Of a stretch of DNA of 64,000 nucleotides, positions 55,674-63,761 are shown piece by piece. The position numbers and the translations under genes are program-made. Within the stretch, counting starts at the first letter, position 1, and every line of letters begins with the position of its first letter. The stretch comes from Haloferax mediterranei ATCC 33500 (GTDB lineage: Archaea; Halobacteriota; Halobacteria; Halobacteriales; Haloferacaceae). The notes below the pieces were generated by a model that had not been told where the DNA came from, ran no database searches, and was given only the letters and a program-made list of their open reading frames with translations. The DNA lies in NCBI RefSeq assembly GCF_000306765.2, contig NC_017941.2:124001-188000 (forward strand), in the 5' to 3' direction.

Positions 55674-57665
55674 ATGGACTTCGAGACCATCCCGGGCGTC
55701 GGTGAGAAAACCGCTGCAGCGCTCGCGGAACTCGACGACGCCGAACGGGCGCTTACCGACGGCGACGTGGCGGCGCTCGCGCGAGCGCCGGGACTCACGG
55801 AAGGGAGAGCGGCGGCCATCGCGCGCGGTGCGATTCGACGGGGCCACGACGACCCCGGCGGGTTCCTCGCGACCGACCGCGCCTCGGAGATTTACCGCGA
55901 CGCACTCGGTCTCCTCCAAGCCCGAACCGTCACTACCTACGCCGAAAAGCGACTGGAGACGCTCTTTCCGACCGGGTCGGCCTCGCGTATCGAGGAAGTT
56001 CGGGCGTTCGCCACCGCTGCGACCGACCTCGAACCCGACCCCGACGTGCTCGCGGCGCTTTCGGGCGTCGAATCGCTTTCGGACCCGAAGCCGCGTCGTA
56101 TCCGCGAGCGATGTATCGCGACCGCCGACGCGGAACGGTACGCCGCGGCCAAGGAGGCGTTTCCCGAACTCTCTATCGAGGTCGTCGAAAACGCCCGAGA
56201 CATCAGCGAACTCGCGCGGTCGTACTCGACGGTCGTCGTCCTCGACGAGTCGTTCGCCGGTATCGACGTCGAAGGCGACGTGCGCGTTCTCCCCGACGCC
56301 GCCGACCGCACTGACGAAGTTGTCCCCGAGCGATTGCTCGCGTTCTTCGCCGAAAACCGCGAGGCGCTCGAAGCGGCCGCCGAGGTCCACGAAGTCGCGG
56401 CTATCGACCCGCCGTGCGACGTGACTGCACTCCGAGACGCACTGTCCCGACTCGACGACGACGGAACCATCGTCGGCGACGACGAACTCGTCCGGCTCTC
56501 CAATGCCGCCGATGACATCGACACAGCCGTCTCAACAGCCGAATCGGTCGCTAACGACCACCTTCGCGACGTGATTCGCGAGCGCGACGTGACCATCGAG
56601 GGAACCGACTTCCTTTCTCTCGTCGAGCAGGGCGCTCGCGTCGACTCGTTGCTCTCGCGGGAACTCGAAGACGAGTTCGACGAGGCGCTCGCGGCCGCCC
56701 GTGACCACTTCGTCGACGCTCTCTCGCTCCGGCCGAGCGAGGCCGCCCTCACGGAGCGTATCTTTCCCGAAGACCCGTCGTTCCCGCTCGGTCACGACGA
56801 GGACGCGGTTGGCCGCCTTCGAACCGAACTGAAGGCCGCCCGCGACCGTCGCGCCGCGAAGCTGAAAGCCGACCTCGCCTCGGACCTCGGCGACCTCAGA
56901 GAGCCGGTCGAGACGCTAGTCCGCGACGCCCTCGAACTCGACGTTCGACTCGCAGTCTCCCGGTTCGCCCGCGACTTCGACTGCGTCTTCCCCGAGTTCA
57001 CCGGGCACGCGGGCGACGACGGTCCCGGTACCTTCACCATCGAGACCGGCCGCTCGCCGCTTTTAGACGTGGATTTCGAGGACGTTGACCCCGTCGATTA
57101 CGAGGTTTCGGGCGTCACGCTTCTCTCGGGCGTCAACAGCGGGGGGAAGACATCGACGCTCGACCTCGTGGGTCTCGTGGTTGTCCTCGCCCACATGGGA
57201 CTGCCCGTTCCCGCCGAATCGGTCCAACTCTCGCGATTCTCCGAACTTCACTACTACGCCAAGTCGCAGGGGACACTCGACGCCGGAGCCTTCGAGAGCA
57301 CGCTCCGCGACTTCGCCGCGCTCACCGACGGCGCGGCCGACCGACTCGTCCTCGTCGACGAGTTAGAGAGCATCACCGAACCCGGCGCGTCGGCGAAGAT
57401 TATCGCCGGTATCCTCGAAGAACTCGCCGAGCAGGGCGCGGCCGCCGTGTTCGTCTCGCACCTCGCGGGCGGCATCCGCGAGGCCGCGGACGTTGCGGTC
57501 GCAGTCGACGGTATCGAAGCCGTCGGTCTCGAAAACGGCGAACTCGTCGTGAACCGCTCACCCGTCAAGGACCACCTCGCGCGGTCGACACCCGAGTTGA
57601 TTGTCGAGAAGTTGGCCGGAGAGAGCGAGACGAGTTTCTACGGGCGATTACTGGAAAAGTTCTAA
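55674..57665 (+). CDS. MutS-family protein with N-terminal helix-hairpin-helix
   Basis: 663 aa from ATG 55674 (MDFETIPGVGEKTAAALAEL); the long upstream frame is antisense to larE. An HhH domain lies at the start (1-65), a long helical core with coiled coils at about 250-430, and the MutS ATPase at the end: P-loop GVNSGGKTST near 486, LVLVDELESITEPGAS (Walker B), and FVSHLAGGIREAA. The mismatch-binding domain of MutS1 is missing, so this is a MutS5/MutS2-like haloarchaeal type with a recombination or unassigned role. Confidence 0.88.
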   Translation: MDFETIPGVGEKTAAALAELDDAERALTDGDVAALARAPGLTEGRAAAIARGAIRRGHDDPGGFLATDRASEIYRDALGLLQARTVTTYAEKRLETLFPTGSASRIEEVRAFATAATDLEPDPDVLAALSGVESLSDPKPRRIRERCIATADAERYAAAKEAFPELSIEVVENARDISELARSYSTVVVLDESFAGIDVEGDVRVLPDAADRTDEVVPERLLAFFAENREALEAAAEVHEVAAIDPPCDVTALRDALSRLDDDGTIVGDDELVRLSNAADDIDTAVSTAESVANDHLRDVIRERDVTIEGTDFLSLVEQGARVDSLLSRELEDEFDEALAAARDHFVDALSLRPSEAALTERIFPEDPSFPLGHDEDAVGRLRTELKAARDRRAAKLKADLASDLGDLREPVETLVRDALELDVRLAVSRFARDFDCVFPEFTGHAGDDGPGTFTIETGRSPLLDVDFEDVDPVDYEVSGVTLLSGVNSGGKTSTLDLVGLVVVLAHMGLPVPAESVQLSRFSELHYYAKSQGTLDAGAFESTLRDFAALTDGAADRLVLVDELESITEPGASAKIIAGILEELAEQGAAAVFVSHLAGGIREAADVAVAVDGIEAVGLENGELVVNRSPVKDHLARSTPELIVEKLAGESETSFYGRLLEKF

Positions 57666-57674
57666 AATCTGCGC

Positions 57675-58229
57675 TCAATCCTCAGTCCACCACTTCTCCC
57701 GAAGCAACCCGTACCGAATCAAATCACGGTGCGCGCCATCGACGTACATGAGTTTCCGCTGTCGACCCTCTTCGACGAACCCGAGTGACTCCAAAAGGCC
57801 GCGAGAGGCGTCGTTGAAGTCGAACACGCCCGCGCCGACCGCGGGTGTATCGTGGGTCCGAAAGACGTAGTCGATGACGAGCGAGACGGCCTCTTTTCCG
57901 TAGCCTTCGCCGTGGACCTCCGGAATCAGCCAGTAGCCGAGTTCCGGGCGCTTGTAGTGCGCGTCGGCGACGCTCACCTGTCCAATTCTCGTGATGTCGG
58001 CCTCGTCGGATTCGACTGCGTCGGCCTCGTCGGATTCGAGACAGACGAGAAACTGGTCGGGGGCGTTTCGCTCGTCGGATATCTCGTACTGCTCGCGGTT
58101 CATGACCGGATTGCCGAGCGTGTACCGGAGTTCGGGATTCGCGGCCGCACGCTGGATAAACGGGATGTCTTCGGTTTCGACGGTTCGGAGGGTCACTCGC
58201 TCGCCGCTCGTGATGACTGCGCCGGGCAT
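57675..58229 (-). CDS. GNAT family N-acetyltransferase
   Basis: 184 aa from ATG 58229 (MPGAVITSGERVTLRTVE); the upstream in-frame extension overlaps the lipoprotein gene region. The RimJ/RimL-like acetyl-CoA site is IPEVHGEGYGKEAVSLVIDYVF near 108-129, and VFDFNDASRGLLESLGFVEEGRQRK is the usual ending. A short acidic duplication, ESDEADAVESDEADI, lies in the middle. Substrate unknown. It is convergent with the MutS-family gene. Confidence 0.88.
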   Translation of the reverse strand: MPGAVITSGERVTLRTVETEDIPFIQRAAANPELRYTLGNPVMNREQYEISDERNAPDQFLVCLESDEADAVESDEADITRIGQVSVADAHYKRPELGYWLIPEVHGEGYGKEAVSLVIDYVFRTHDTPAVGAGVFDFNDASRGLLESLGFVEEGRQRKLMYVDGAHRDLIRYGLLREKWWTED

Positions 58230-58273
58230 GGGTGGAGTGGCGAGGGAGTCGCAATACGCTTTCTGTGTCCGTA

Positions 58274-58771
58274 CTACTGGTCGGGACAGTATTCGGTTGA
58301 AAAACTGTCTTCGATAACCGTCTGTAGGTGCATTTCGAACCACTTCGGTGCGTCAGGACCGGGTTTTCGATAGGGTCCTCGGCCGTTTTCGATGTCGGCG
58401 TCGATGTACGAACAGCCATCCCACGCGTAATCCTCCGGCGGGAGACGCCGGTCGAGACTCGCTTCGCTGTCCGCCTCCGCTAACTGGAGACGGTAGTGTG
58501 CTGGTTCGACCGACCAGTCGGGCGTAAACGAAGCGACGGAACTCGAATCTTCACTCGACAACGGCCCCAGTGAGACTTCCTCGTCGAGGACGAGTTGCGA
58601 CTCTCGGAACAATTTCAGCTGAACTGTTGCCGGGTACTCCGTCCAGTTGTGGAGACGCACACCCGTCATCGCCACTTTCGGACGAGTTTCAAGCACTTGT
58701 CCAACGCACCCACTGGTTCCTGCTGCGAGAACCGCGAGCATCGCCCGTCTTGAGAGTGAGTCGTGAGTCAT
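58274..58771 (-). CDS. Tat-type secreted lipoprotein, unknown function
   Basis: 165 aa. Signal peptide: SRRAMLAVLAAGTSGC with twin arginines and a lipobox (C22), the usual haloarchaeal Tat lipoprotein signal. The mature part looks beta-sandwich-like: VRLHNWTEYPATVQLKLFRESQLVLDEEV, and a cysteine pair in WDGCSYID and TEYCPDQ that may form a disulfide. It fits extracellular, membrane-anchored proteins exported by the Tat system encoded nearby. No family identified. Confidence 0.78.
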   Translation of the reverse strand: MTHDSLSRRAMLAVLAAGTSGCVGQVLETRPKVAMTGVRLHNWTEYPATVQLKLFRESQLVLDEEVSLGPLSSEDSSSVASFTPDWSVEPAHYRLQLAEADSEASLDRRLPPEDYAWDGCSYIDADIENGRGPYRKPGPDAPKWFEMHLQTVIEDSFSTEYCPDQ

Positions 58772-58962
58772 TGGTCACAGACGCGAGCATGATGAACTGG
58801 CTGCTATTTCATCACTACATTTGACATTTTGTTTCAGATTGCTATGGTTTTGTCGGCGCCCCCAATTGACATCGTCCGACGTCAGTCAGTAGATTGTTAA
58901 CCAATCTTATCTTTCGCCAGCAAACTCTCTAATGCTGGAATCGACGCCGACCACCCGCCTTC

Positions 58963-58970
58963 TTTTATTA
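58963..58970 (+). promoter_or_regulatory. TATA box of the 58995 gene
   Basis: TTTTATTA centred about 28 bases before ATG 58995. It decides against the in-frame start at 58932. Confidence 0.6.
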
Positions 58971-58994
58971 CACTTCATAGACAATATTCAGTTC

Positions 58995-59258
58995 ATGCCC
59001 TCCAACCGACTCACGCCCGAAGAGCAGTACGAAATTACGTATCGGGCCATGAAGAACGCCCTCTGGCACGTACTCGGGACGAGTGTGTACCTGGTGTTTC
59101 TCATCTTCGCGGCCGCTATCGGACTGCTGACCTTCGCGCTTCCCGCGTTGGGGTCGTTCGCGCAGGGAAACTCCGGACTGTTCGTTCTCGGGGTCGGTCT
59201 CCTCGGCGTCTTCATCGCCGGATTCGCGTTCTACCGTATTTACCAACTCCTTCAGTAG
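58995..59258 (+). CDS. Small membrane protein of unknown function
   Basis: 87 aa from ATG 58995 (MPSNRLTPEEQYEITYRAM). An amphipathic charged N-terminus of about 25 residues is followed by two helices (about 27-52 and 60-83). The charged start EEQYEITYRAMKNALWH might lie on the membrane surface. No known family. It is a lone gene upstream of the Orc1/Cdc6 paralogue. Confidence 0.72.
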   Translation: MPSNRLTPEEQYEITYRAMKNALWHVLGTSVYLVFLIFAAAIGLLTFALPALGSFAQGNSGLFVLGVGLLGVFIAGFAFYRIYQLLQ

Positions 59259-59377
59259 GCGGCGTCCGACGCTCGAACTCTCCGTTCAGTTCGACGCTCG
59301 ACTTTCTAGTTTCGTCCGCCTCCCGTCCGACGGTATCCGGTAAACGATTAAGTCCCCTGCGCGTGGTACTATACTCG

Positions 59378-60502
59378 ATGAGGGAGGACCCCGAAGAGGG
59401 GATGCTGTCGTGGGACGAGACGGTGTTTCGCGACGAACACGTCTTCGAGATTGACCACGTTCCGGAGACGTTCAACCACCGCGAGAGCCAACTCCGGAGC
59501 CTGAAGTACGCGCTTCGCCCGGCGGTTCGCGGCTCTCGCCCCCTGAACACGATGGTTCGTGGTCCACCGGGCACGGGCAAGACCACCGCGGTACAGAAAC
59601 TCTTCGGCGAGTTGGGCACGCAGTCTGGCGTCCGAACTGTCCGGGTGAACTGCCAGGTCGATTCGACCCGCTACGCGGTCTTCTCGCGGGTCTTCGAGCA
59701 TATCTTCGAGTACGAACCCCCGTCGTCGGGTATCTCGTTCAAGAAGTTGTTCGGCCAGATTACCGACCGTCTCGTGGAAGACGACGAAGTGCTCGTCGTC
59801 GCCCTCGACGATGTGAATTACCTGTTCTACGAGAACGAGGCCTCCGATACGCTCTACTCGCTCCTTCGCGCCCACGAGGCGCACTCCGGGGCGCGTATCG
59901 GTGTCATCATCATCTCGTCGGACCTCTCGCTCGATGTCATCGACGAACTCGACGGGCGCGTCCAGAGCGTCTTCCGGCCCGAAGAGGTGTTTTTCCCGCG
60001 CTACGACGTGGACGAAATCGTCGATATCCTCCGCGGCCGGACCAAACGCGGTTTCCACGAGGATGTCATCGGCGCGCCGGAACTCGATAAAGTCGCCGAG
60101 TTCACTGCCGATAGCGGCGACCTGCGCGTCGGCATCGACTTGCTCCGCCGTGCTGGTCTCCACGCCGAGATGCGCGCCTCCAGAACGGTCGATATGGAGG
60201 ACGTGGAGGCTGCCTACGATAAGTCGAAGTACGTCCATCTCTCACGGTGCCTTCGTGGGCTTTCGGACCCCGAGCGCGAACTGGTCCGCGTCGTCGCCGA
60301 GTTCGACGGCGAACGCGCCGGCGAGGTCTACGAGGCGTTCAACGAGGAGACCGGACTGGGTTACACGCGCTACTCCGAACTCGTGAACAAACTCGACCAA
60401 CTCGGCGTTATCGAAGCGCGGTACACCGAAATCGAAGGCCGCGGCCGAACGCGTTCTATCTCGCTGGCCTACGACGCCGACGCCGTCTTGGACCGACTCT
60501 GA
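59378..60502 (+). CDS. Orc1/Cdc6 family replication initiator paralogue
   Basis: 374 aa from ATG 59378 (MREDPEEGMLSWDETVF); a TATA-like GATTAAG near 59346-59352 supports it over an upstream GTG. AAA+ motifs: Walker A GPPGTGKTT near 62-70, Walker B VALDDVNYLF near 140, sensor region IIISSDLSLDVIDELDGRV. A C-terminal winged-helix (about 290-370) is where origin DNA would bind: GEVYEAFNEETGLGYTRYSELVNKLDQL. Haloarchaea have many Orc paralogues, not all at origins. Confidence 0.9.
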   Translation: MREDPEEGMLSWDETVFRDEHVFEIDHVPETFNHRESQLRSLKYALRPAVRGSRPLNTMVRGPPGTGKTTAVQKLFGELGTQSGVRTVRVNCQVDSTRYAVFSRVFEHIFEYEPPSSGISFKKLFGQITDRLVEDDEVLVVALDDVNYLFYENEASDTLYSLLRAHEAHSGARIGVIIISSDLSLDVIDELDGRVQSVFRPEEVFFPRYDVDEIVDILRGRTKRGFHEDVIGAPELDKVAEFTADSGDLRVGIDLLRRAGLHAEMRASRTVDMEDVEAAYDKSKYVHLSRCLRGLSDPERELVRVVAEFDGERAGEVYEAFNEETGLGYTRYSELVNKLDQLGVIEARYTEIEGRGRTRSISLAYDADAVLDRL

Positions 60503-60572
60503 GGCGGTCGTCAGAGTCATCACGCGGACCTAACCGCGTCCATTTTTACTCGCCGCGCGAGTCGCCTGAGAT

Positions 60573-61265
60573 ATGAAAACTACCGGCGGAACCGACGAGC
60601 AGAAGCGCCGCGCCGCGGAGCGGGCGGTCGAAGCAGTCGAAGACGGCATGGTTGTCGGCCTCGGCACCGGGAGCACGACGGCGTTCGCCATCCGAGCCAT
60701 CGGCGACCTCGTGGCCGACGGACTGGACGTTCGAGGCGTTCCGACCTCCTTTGCGTCCCGCGAACTCGCTCGCGAGTGTGGGATTCCGCTCGTCGACCTC
60801 GATGAAGTGGACGTTATCGACCTCGCAATCGACGGGGCCGACCAGGTAGAAACGACCGACGGCGCGCTCGTCAAAGGCGGCGGCGCGGCACATGCCCGCG
60901 AGAAAGTAGTCGATGCGTTCGCAGACCGTTTTCTCGTCGTCGCCGACCCCTCGAAGACCGCGGAGACACTTTCACACCCGATTCCGGTCGAAGTGTTGCC
61001 ATCTGCTCGGAGCACCGTCGCGGCCACCGTCACGGACCTCGGCGGCGACCCGACGCTCCGCCGCGCCGAAAAGAAAGACGGCCCGGTCGTCACCGACAAC
61101 GGGAACCTCGTCCTCGACTGCGATTTCGGGACTATCGACGACCCTAACTCGCTCGCAACGTCGCTCTCGAAGATGCCCGGCGTCGTCGAACACGGCATTT
61201 TCGCCGGACTCGCAGAGACGGTCTACGTCGGCACCGACGACGGCGTCGATAGCATCGAGTTGTAA
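60573..61265 (+). CDS. rpiA: Ribose-5-phosphate isomerase A
   Basis: 230 aa. Motifs: VGLGTGSTTAFAIRAIGD (phosphate loop), DLAIDGADQV, LVKGGGAAHAREKVVDAFA (catalytic lysine region) and HGIFAGLAETVYVG. It interconverts ribose-5- and ribulose-5-phosphate for nucleotide synthesis, important where the oxidative pentose pathway is absent. A TATA-like TTTTTAC near 60543-60549 is about 27 bases upstream. The neighbours are unrelated (Orc1, DUF1931). Confidence 0.95.
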   Translation: MKTTGGTDEQKRRAAERAVEAVEDGMVVGLGTGSTTAFAIRAIGDLVADGLDVRGVPTSFASRELARECGIPLVDLDEVDVIDLAIDGADQVETTDGALVKGGGAAHAREKVVDAFADRFLVVADPSKTAETLSHPIPVEVLPSARSTVAATVTDLGGDPTLRRAEKKDGPVVTDNGNLVLDCDFGTIDDPNSLATSLSKMPGVVEHGIFAGLAETVYVGTDDGVDSIEL

Positions 61266-61360
61266 CTCGGAAGCCAGCTACTCGCTCGATTCGATTTCTT
61301 CCGTGGACGACGCAGTCGCTCTACGGTCGGTTATAAAAGAACGAGAGGTCTAAGACCGAT

Positions 61361-61528
61361 TTACAGGTCGCGGGGCTGGACCGTCTTACGGTCGTTCTGC
61401 TCAGCACGGCGAGCAGCGTCTTCGAGAAGCTCCTTGACTTCCCCGTCGAGAGCGTCGTAGAAGTCCGAGGCCACGTTCTTGTCGTTGAGCGCTTCCTTGA
61501 CGGCTGCCTTGACAATGAGGTCTGCCAT
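61361..61528 (-). CDS. DUF1931 family small histone-fold protein
   Basis: 55 aa, ATG 61528 to TAA 61361. It reads MADLIVKAAVKEALNDKNVA, then ASDFYDALDGEVKELLEDAARRAEQNDRKTV and ends QPRDL. This is a single short histone-like helix-strap-helix, half the size of a canonical archaeal histone. The family is widespread in euryarchaea and its DNA-binding role is not clear. TTTATTAAAG at 61551-61560 is 27 bases upstream. Divergent from larB. Confidence 0.88.
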   Translation of the reverse strand: MADLIVKAAVKEALNDKNVASDFYDALDGEVKELLEDAARRAEQNDRKTVQPRDL

Positions 61529-61550
61529 ACAGGATGTCCTACCGATTCCC

Positions 61551-61560
61551 CTTTAATAAA
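61551..61560 (-). promoter_or_regulatory. TATA box of the DUF1931 gene
   Basis: TTTATTAAAG on the minus strand, centred about 27 bases before ATG 61528; a leaderless transcript is expected. Confidence 0.65.
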
Positions 61561-61645
61561 TTTTCCTATATTGGACGTTAATACCGCCGTATTTGGCGGT
61601 TATGGCGCTTCTATGAGGACGGATTTCGAAGGAACAATCTCCACT

Positions 61646-61653
61646 TATATATT
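61646..61653 (+). promoter_or_regulatory. TATA box upstream of larB
   Basis: TATATATT, centred about 62 bases before the chosen ATG 61712. It predicts transcription start near 61676 and so a leader of about 35 bases, longer than for most genes here. Confidence 0.5.
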
Positions 61654-61711
61654 CTTTCCCTTGCTGAGCAAGAACGACGGGTATGAGTACGCCTCGGGCC
61701 AACGTGCGGCC

Positions 61712-62467
61712 ATGCGCGACATTCTGGATGCCGTCGCGGACGGTTCTCTCTCGCCCGCGGAGGCTGAAGTACAACTCGCGGGGTACGCGACGACCGGTGC
61801 CGGACGATTCGACGCCGCCCGAGAGACGCGACGCGGGCTTCCCGAAGCGATTCTCGCGGAAGGAAAAACGCCCGACGAGACTGCGACGCTCGCCGTCGCG
61901 GCGGTCGAGACGAGCGGCCGTGCGCTCGTCACACGCGCCAGCCCCGACCACGCCGAGGCCGTCGCCGACGCGCTCCCCGAGTGCGATATCGACCGCGACG
62001 CCCGAGCGAAGACGGTCGTCGCCTGTGATTCGTCGTTCGAGCGCCCGGAACTCGATGCCACCGTCACTATCGTCACCGGCGGCACCTCGGACGCCGAGGC
62101 CGCGGGCGAAGCGGCCGTCGTGCTCCGCGAGATGGGCGCAAATGTCGAACGCATCGAAGATGTCGGCGTTGCCCACCTCGGCCGCGTTCTCGATCACCTC
62201 GACAGCCTCCGCGATGCCGACGTGCTCATCGTCGCCGCCGGACGTGAGGGTGCGCTTCCCACCGTCGTCGCCGGTCTCGTCGATACGCCTGTCATTGGTC
62301 TCCCTGTCTCTACCGGCTACGGACAGGGGGGTGATGGCGAAGCGGCAGTTCTGGGGATGCTTCAGTCGTGTACCGTCCTTTCGGTGGTGAACGTCGACGC
62401 CGGGTTTATCGCGGGTTCGCAGGCGGGATTGATTGCTCGTGCGGTGGCGGGTGCCCGTGCAGAGTAG
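61712..62467 (+). CDS. larB: LarB, nickel-pincer nucleotide cofactor biosynthesis carboxylase
   Basis: 251 aa from ATG 61712 (MRDILDAVADGSLSPAEAE). The longer frame from 61571 includes promoter DNA and is rejected. AIR-carboxylase-like features: VTIVTGGTSDAEAAGEAAVVLREMGA, IVAAGREGALPTVVAGLVDTPVIGLPVSTGYG, and late VLSVVNVDAGFIAGSQAG. LarB carboxylates and hydrolyses nicotinate adenine dinucleotide to start the nickel-pincer cofactor. LarE (54609) acts later; LarC is not in the window. Confidence 0.92.
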   Translation: MRDILDAVADGSLSPAEAEVQLAGYATTGAGRFDAARETRRGLPEAILAEGKTPDETATLAVAAVETSGRALVTRASPDHAEAVADALPECDIDRDARAKTVVACDSSFERPELDATVTIVTGGTSDAEAAGEAAVVLREMGANVERIEDVGVAHLGRVLDHLDSLRDADVLIVAAGREGALPTVVAGLVDTPVIGLPVSTGYGQGGDGEAAVLGMLQSCTVLSVVNVDAGFIAGSQAGLIARAVAGARAE

Positions 62468-62545
62468 GATTGTCTTGGGTTGTGTCGTGGCTCGCAATTC
62501 GCACCCTCTCGTCCTACACGAGAAAATCACTCGACTGTCTAATAT

Positions 62546-63391
62546 TCACCCTAGATCTGCTCGCTGGAAGCGGTAATAGCCGAGTAGCATCGGTCCCGCC
62601 CCGAATACGACGAGAATACAGATCCCAAATACGTTCGGGAGTGTGTTGGTTATCTGCGTCGTCGGGTCCACCAGCGAGGTAATCCACCGGCCGCTCGACT
62701 GGAACGTCTGTATTGGATTCACTCGTCCAGCGTAGCGAACCCAGAGCGGTCCACTCGCGGTTCCGAGGGTGGCGTACGCGTCTGTCGACGTACTTCCCGT
62801 GAAGAGGAGTGCAAATACTGGTTGGACGAGTGCTCCCCAAATATCCACAAGCGTACTGAGCGAAAGGTACGTCACAGCGAGTGCCGCTAACACGCGATAC
62901 TGCGTCGAGAACGTCGCTGACAGTCCGATTGTGAAACAGGTCCAGACGATTGCGTAGAAAATCATCCAGAGCGCGATTGGCGTATACAGTCCCAGATAGT
63001 GCTCTCCGGTTCGAAGGAGCAGAATACCTTCGAGCATAATGAGGATGGGTACTAATGTGAGTAAAACCACTGTCAGGCGAGAAACTAATTTCCCGAGTAT
63101 CAGGTCTCTTCGAGTGCCGGGCAGGCCGAGAACTAACCGTATCGTTCCCGCCTCCCGTTCGCTTACAATCGCGTTGTAGCTGATTACAGCAACAAGGATG
63201 ACGAGATACATCCTGAAATCGAGTGGTAAATTCGCAATCCGTGTTTCAACGGAATGCACACTTGACCCAAGTAGTCCCCAAAACGTTGGGACCATAAGTA
63301 GTGTCACGAGGGCGAATGCGCCCCAAACGAGACGGTCGCGAAACACGTGCCGGAGGTCTTCGAGTGCGATAGTGGACACTCGGGAACTCAT
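62546..63391 (-). CDS. ABC transporter permease (ABC-2 type)
   Basis: 281 aa, about six helices. It begins MSSRVSTIALEDLRHVFRDRLVW, a typical cytoplasmic start, and has SEREAGTIRLVLGLPGTRRDLILGKLVSRL, a cytoplasmic coupling loop of the ABC-2/NatB kind. Its ATG overlaps the stop of a truncated ATPase gene by four bases. Base composition looks less GC-rich than the surrounding genes, and the partner is incomplete, so the transporter is probably not functional unless another ATPase serves it. Confidence 0.85.
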   Translation of the reverse strand: MSSRVSTIALEDLRHVFRDRLVWGAFALVTLLMVPTFWGLLGSSVHSVETRIANLPLDFRMYLVILVAVISYNAIVSEREAGTIRLVLGLPGTRRDLILGKLVSRLTVVLLTLVPILIMLEGILLLRTGEHYLGLYTPIALWMIFYAIVWTCFTIGLSATFSTQYRVLAALAVTYLSLSTLVDIWGALVQPVFALLFTGSTSTDAYATLGTASGPLWVRYAGRVNPIQTFQSSGRWITSLVDPTTQITNTLPNVFGICILVVFGAGPMLLGYYRFQRADLG

Positions 63392-63717
63392 GCGATAGCC
63401 TCCGAATCGGTGACAGCGAGAAACAGTTCCTCCAGCGACGGTGACTTAATGCTGATATCTACAATATTTGAATCGGTATCGACGTACTCGATCGCGTTCA
63501 CCTTCGCTGTCGAGTCCGTGCACGTGACTTCTACGACGTTGTCTTGCATAGAAATACTCGCAACGCCTTCGATTTGCGCTAAACACCCCTCGTCTAGTGT
63601 CTCGTCAACTTCGATTTCTATGACTTCGTGGGTTCCAGTGGCCGATTTAAGCGAATCGACCGTATCGACCTTTTCTGCACAACGTGAATCACGTGTGAAC
63701 TCTCTGTTTGGGCGCAA
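63388..63717 (-). pseudogene. C-terminal remnant of an ABC transporter ATPase
   Basis: The frame (109 codons, from a TTG-like start) encodes only the end of an ATPase. Homology-like sequence begins near KVDTVDSLKSATG (about residue 16) and ends with the C-terminal beta domain (SPSLEELFLAVTDSEAIA) that follows the nucleotide-binding domain in ABC-2-linked ATPases. The P-loop, Q-loop, signature and Walker B are absent, and the region up to the next gene (63762) has no continuation in any frame. Truncation by deletion. Confidence 0.8.
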
Positions 63718-63761
63718 TATCTGACGCTGGATTCATACCCCTGCCACCGAACCATTCTCCC

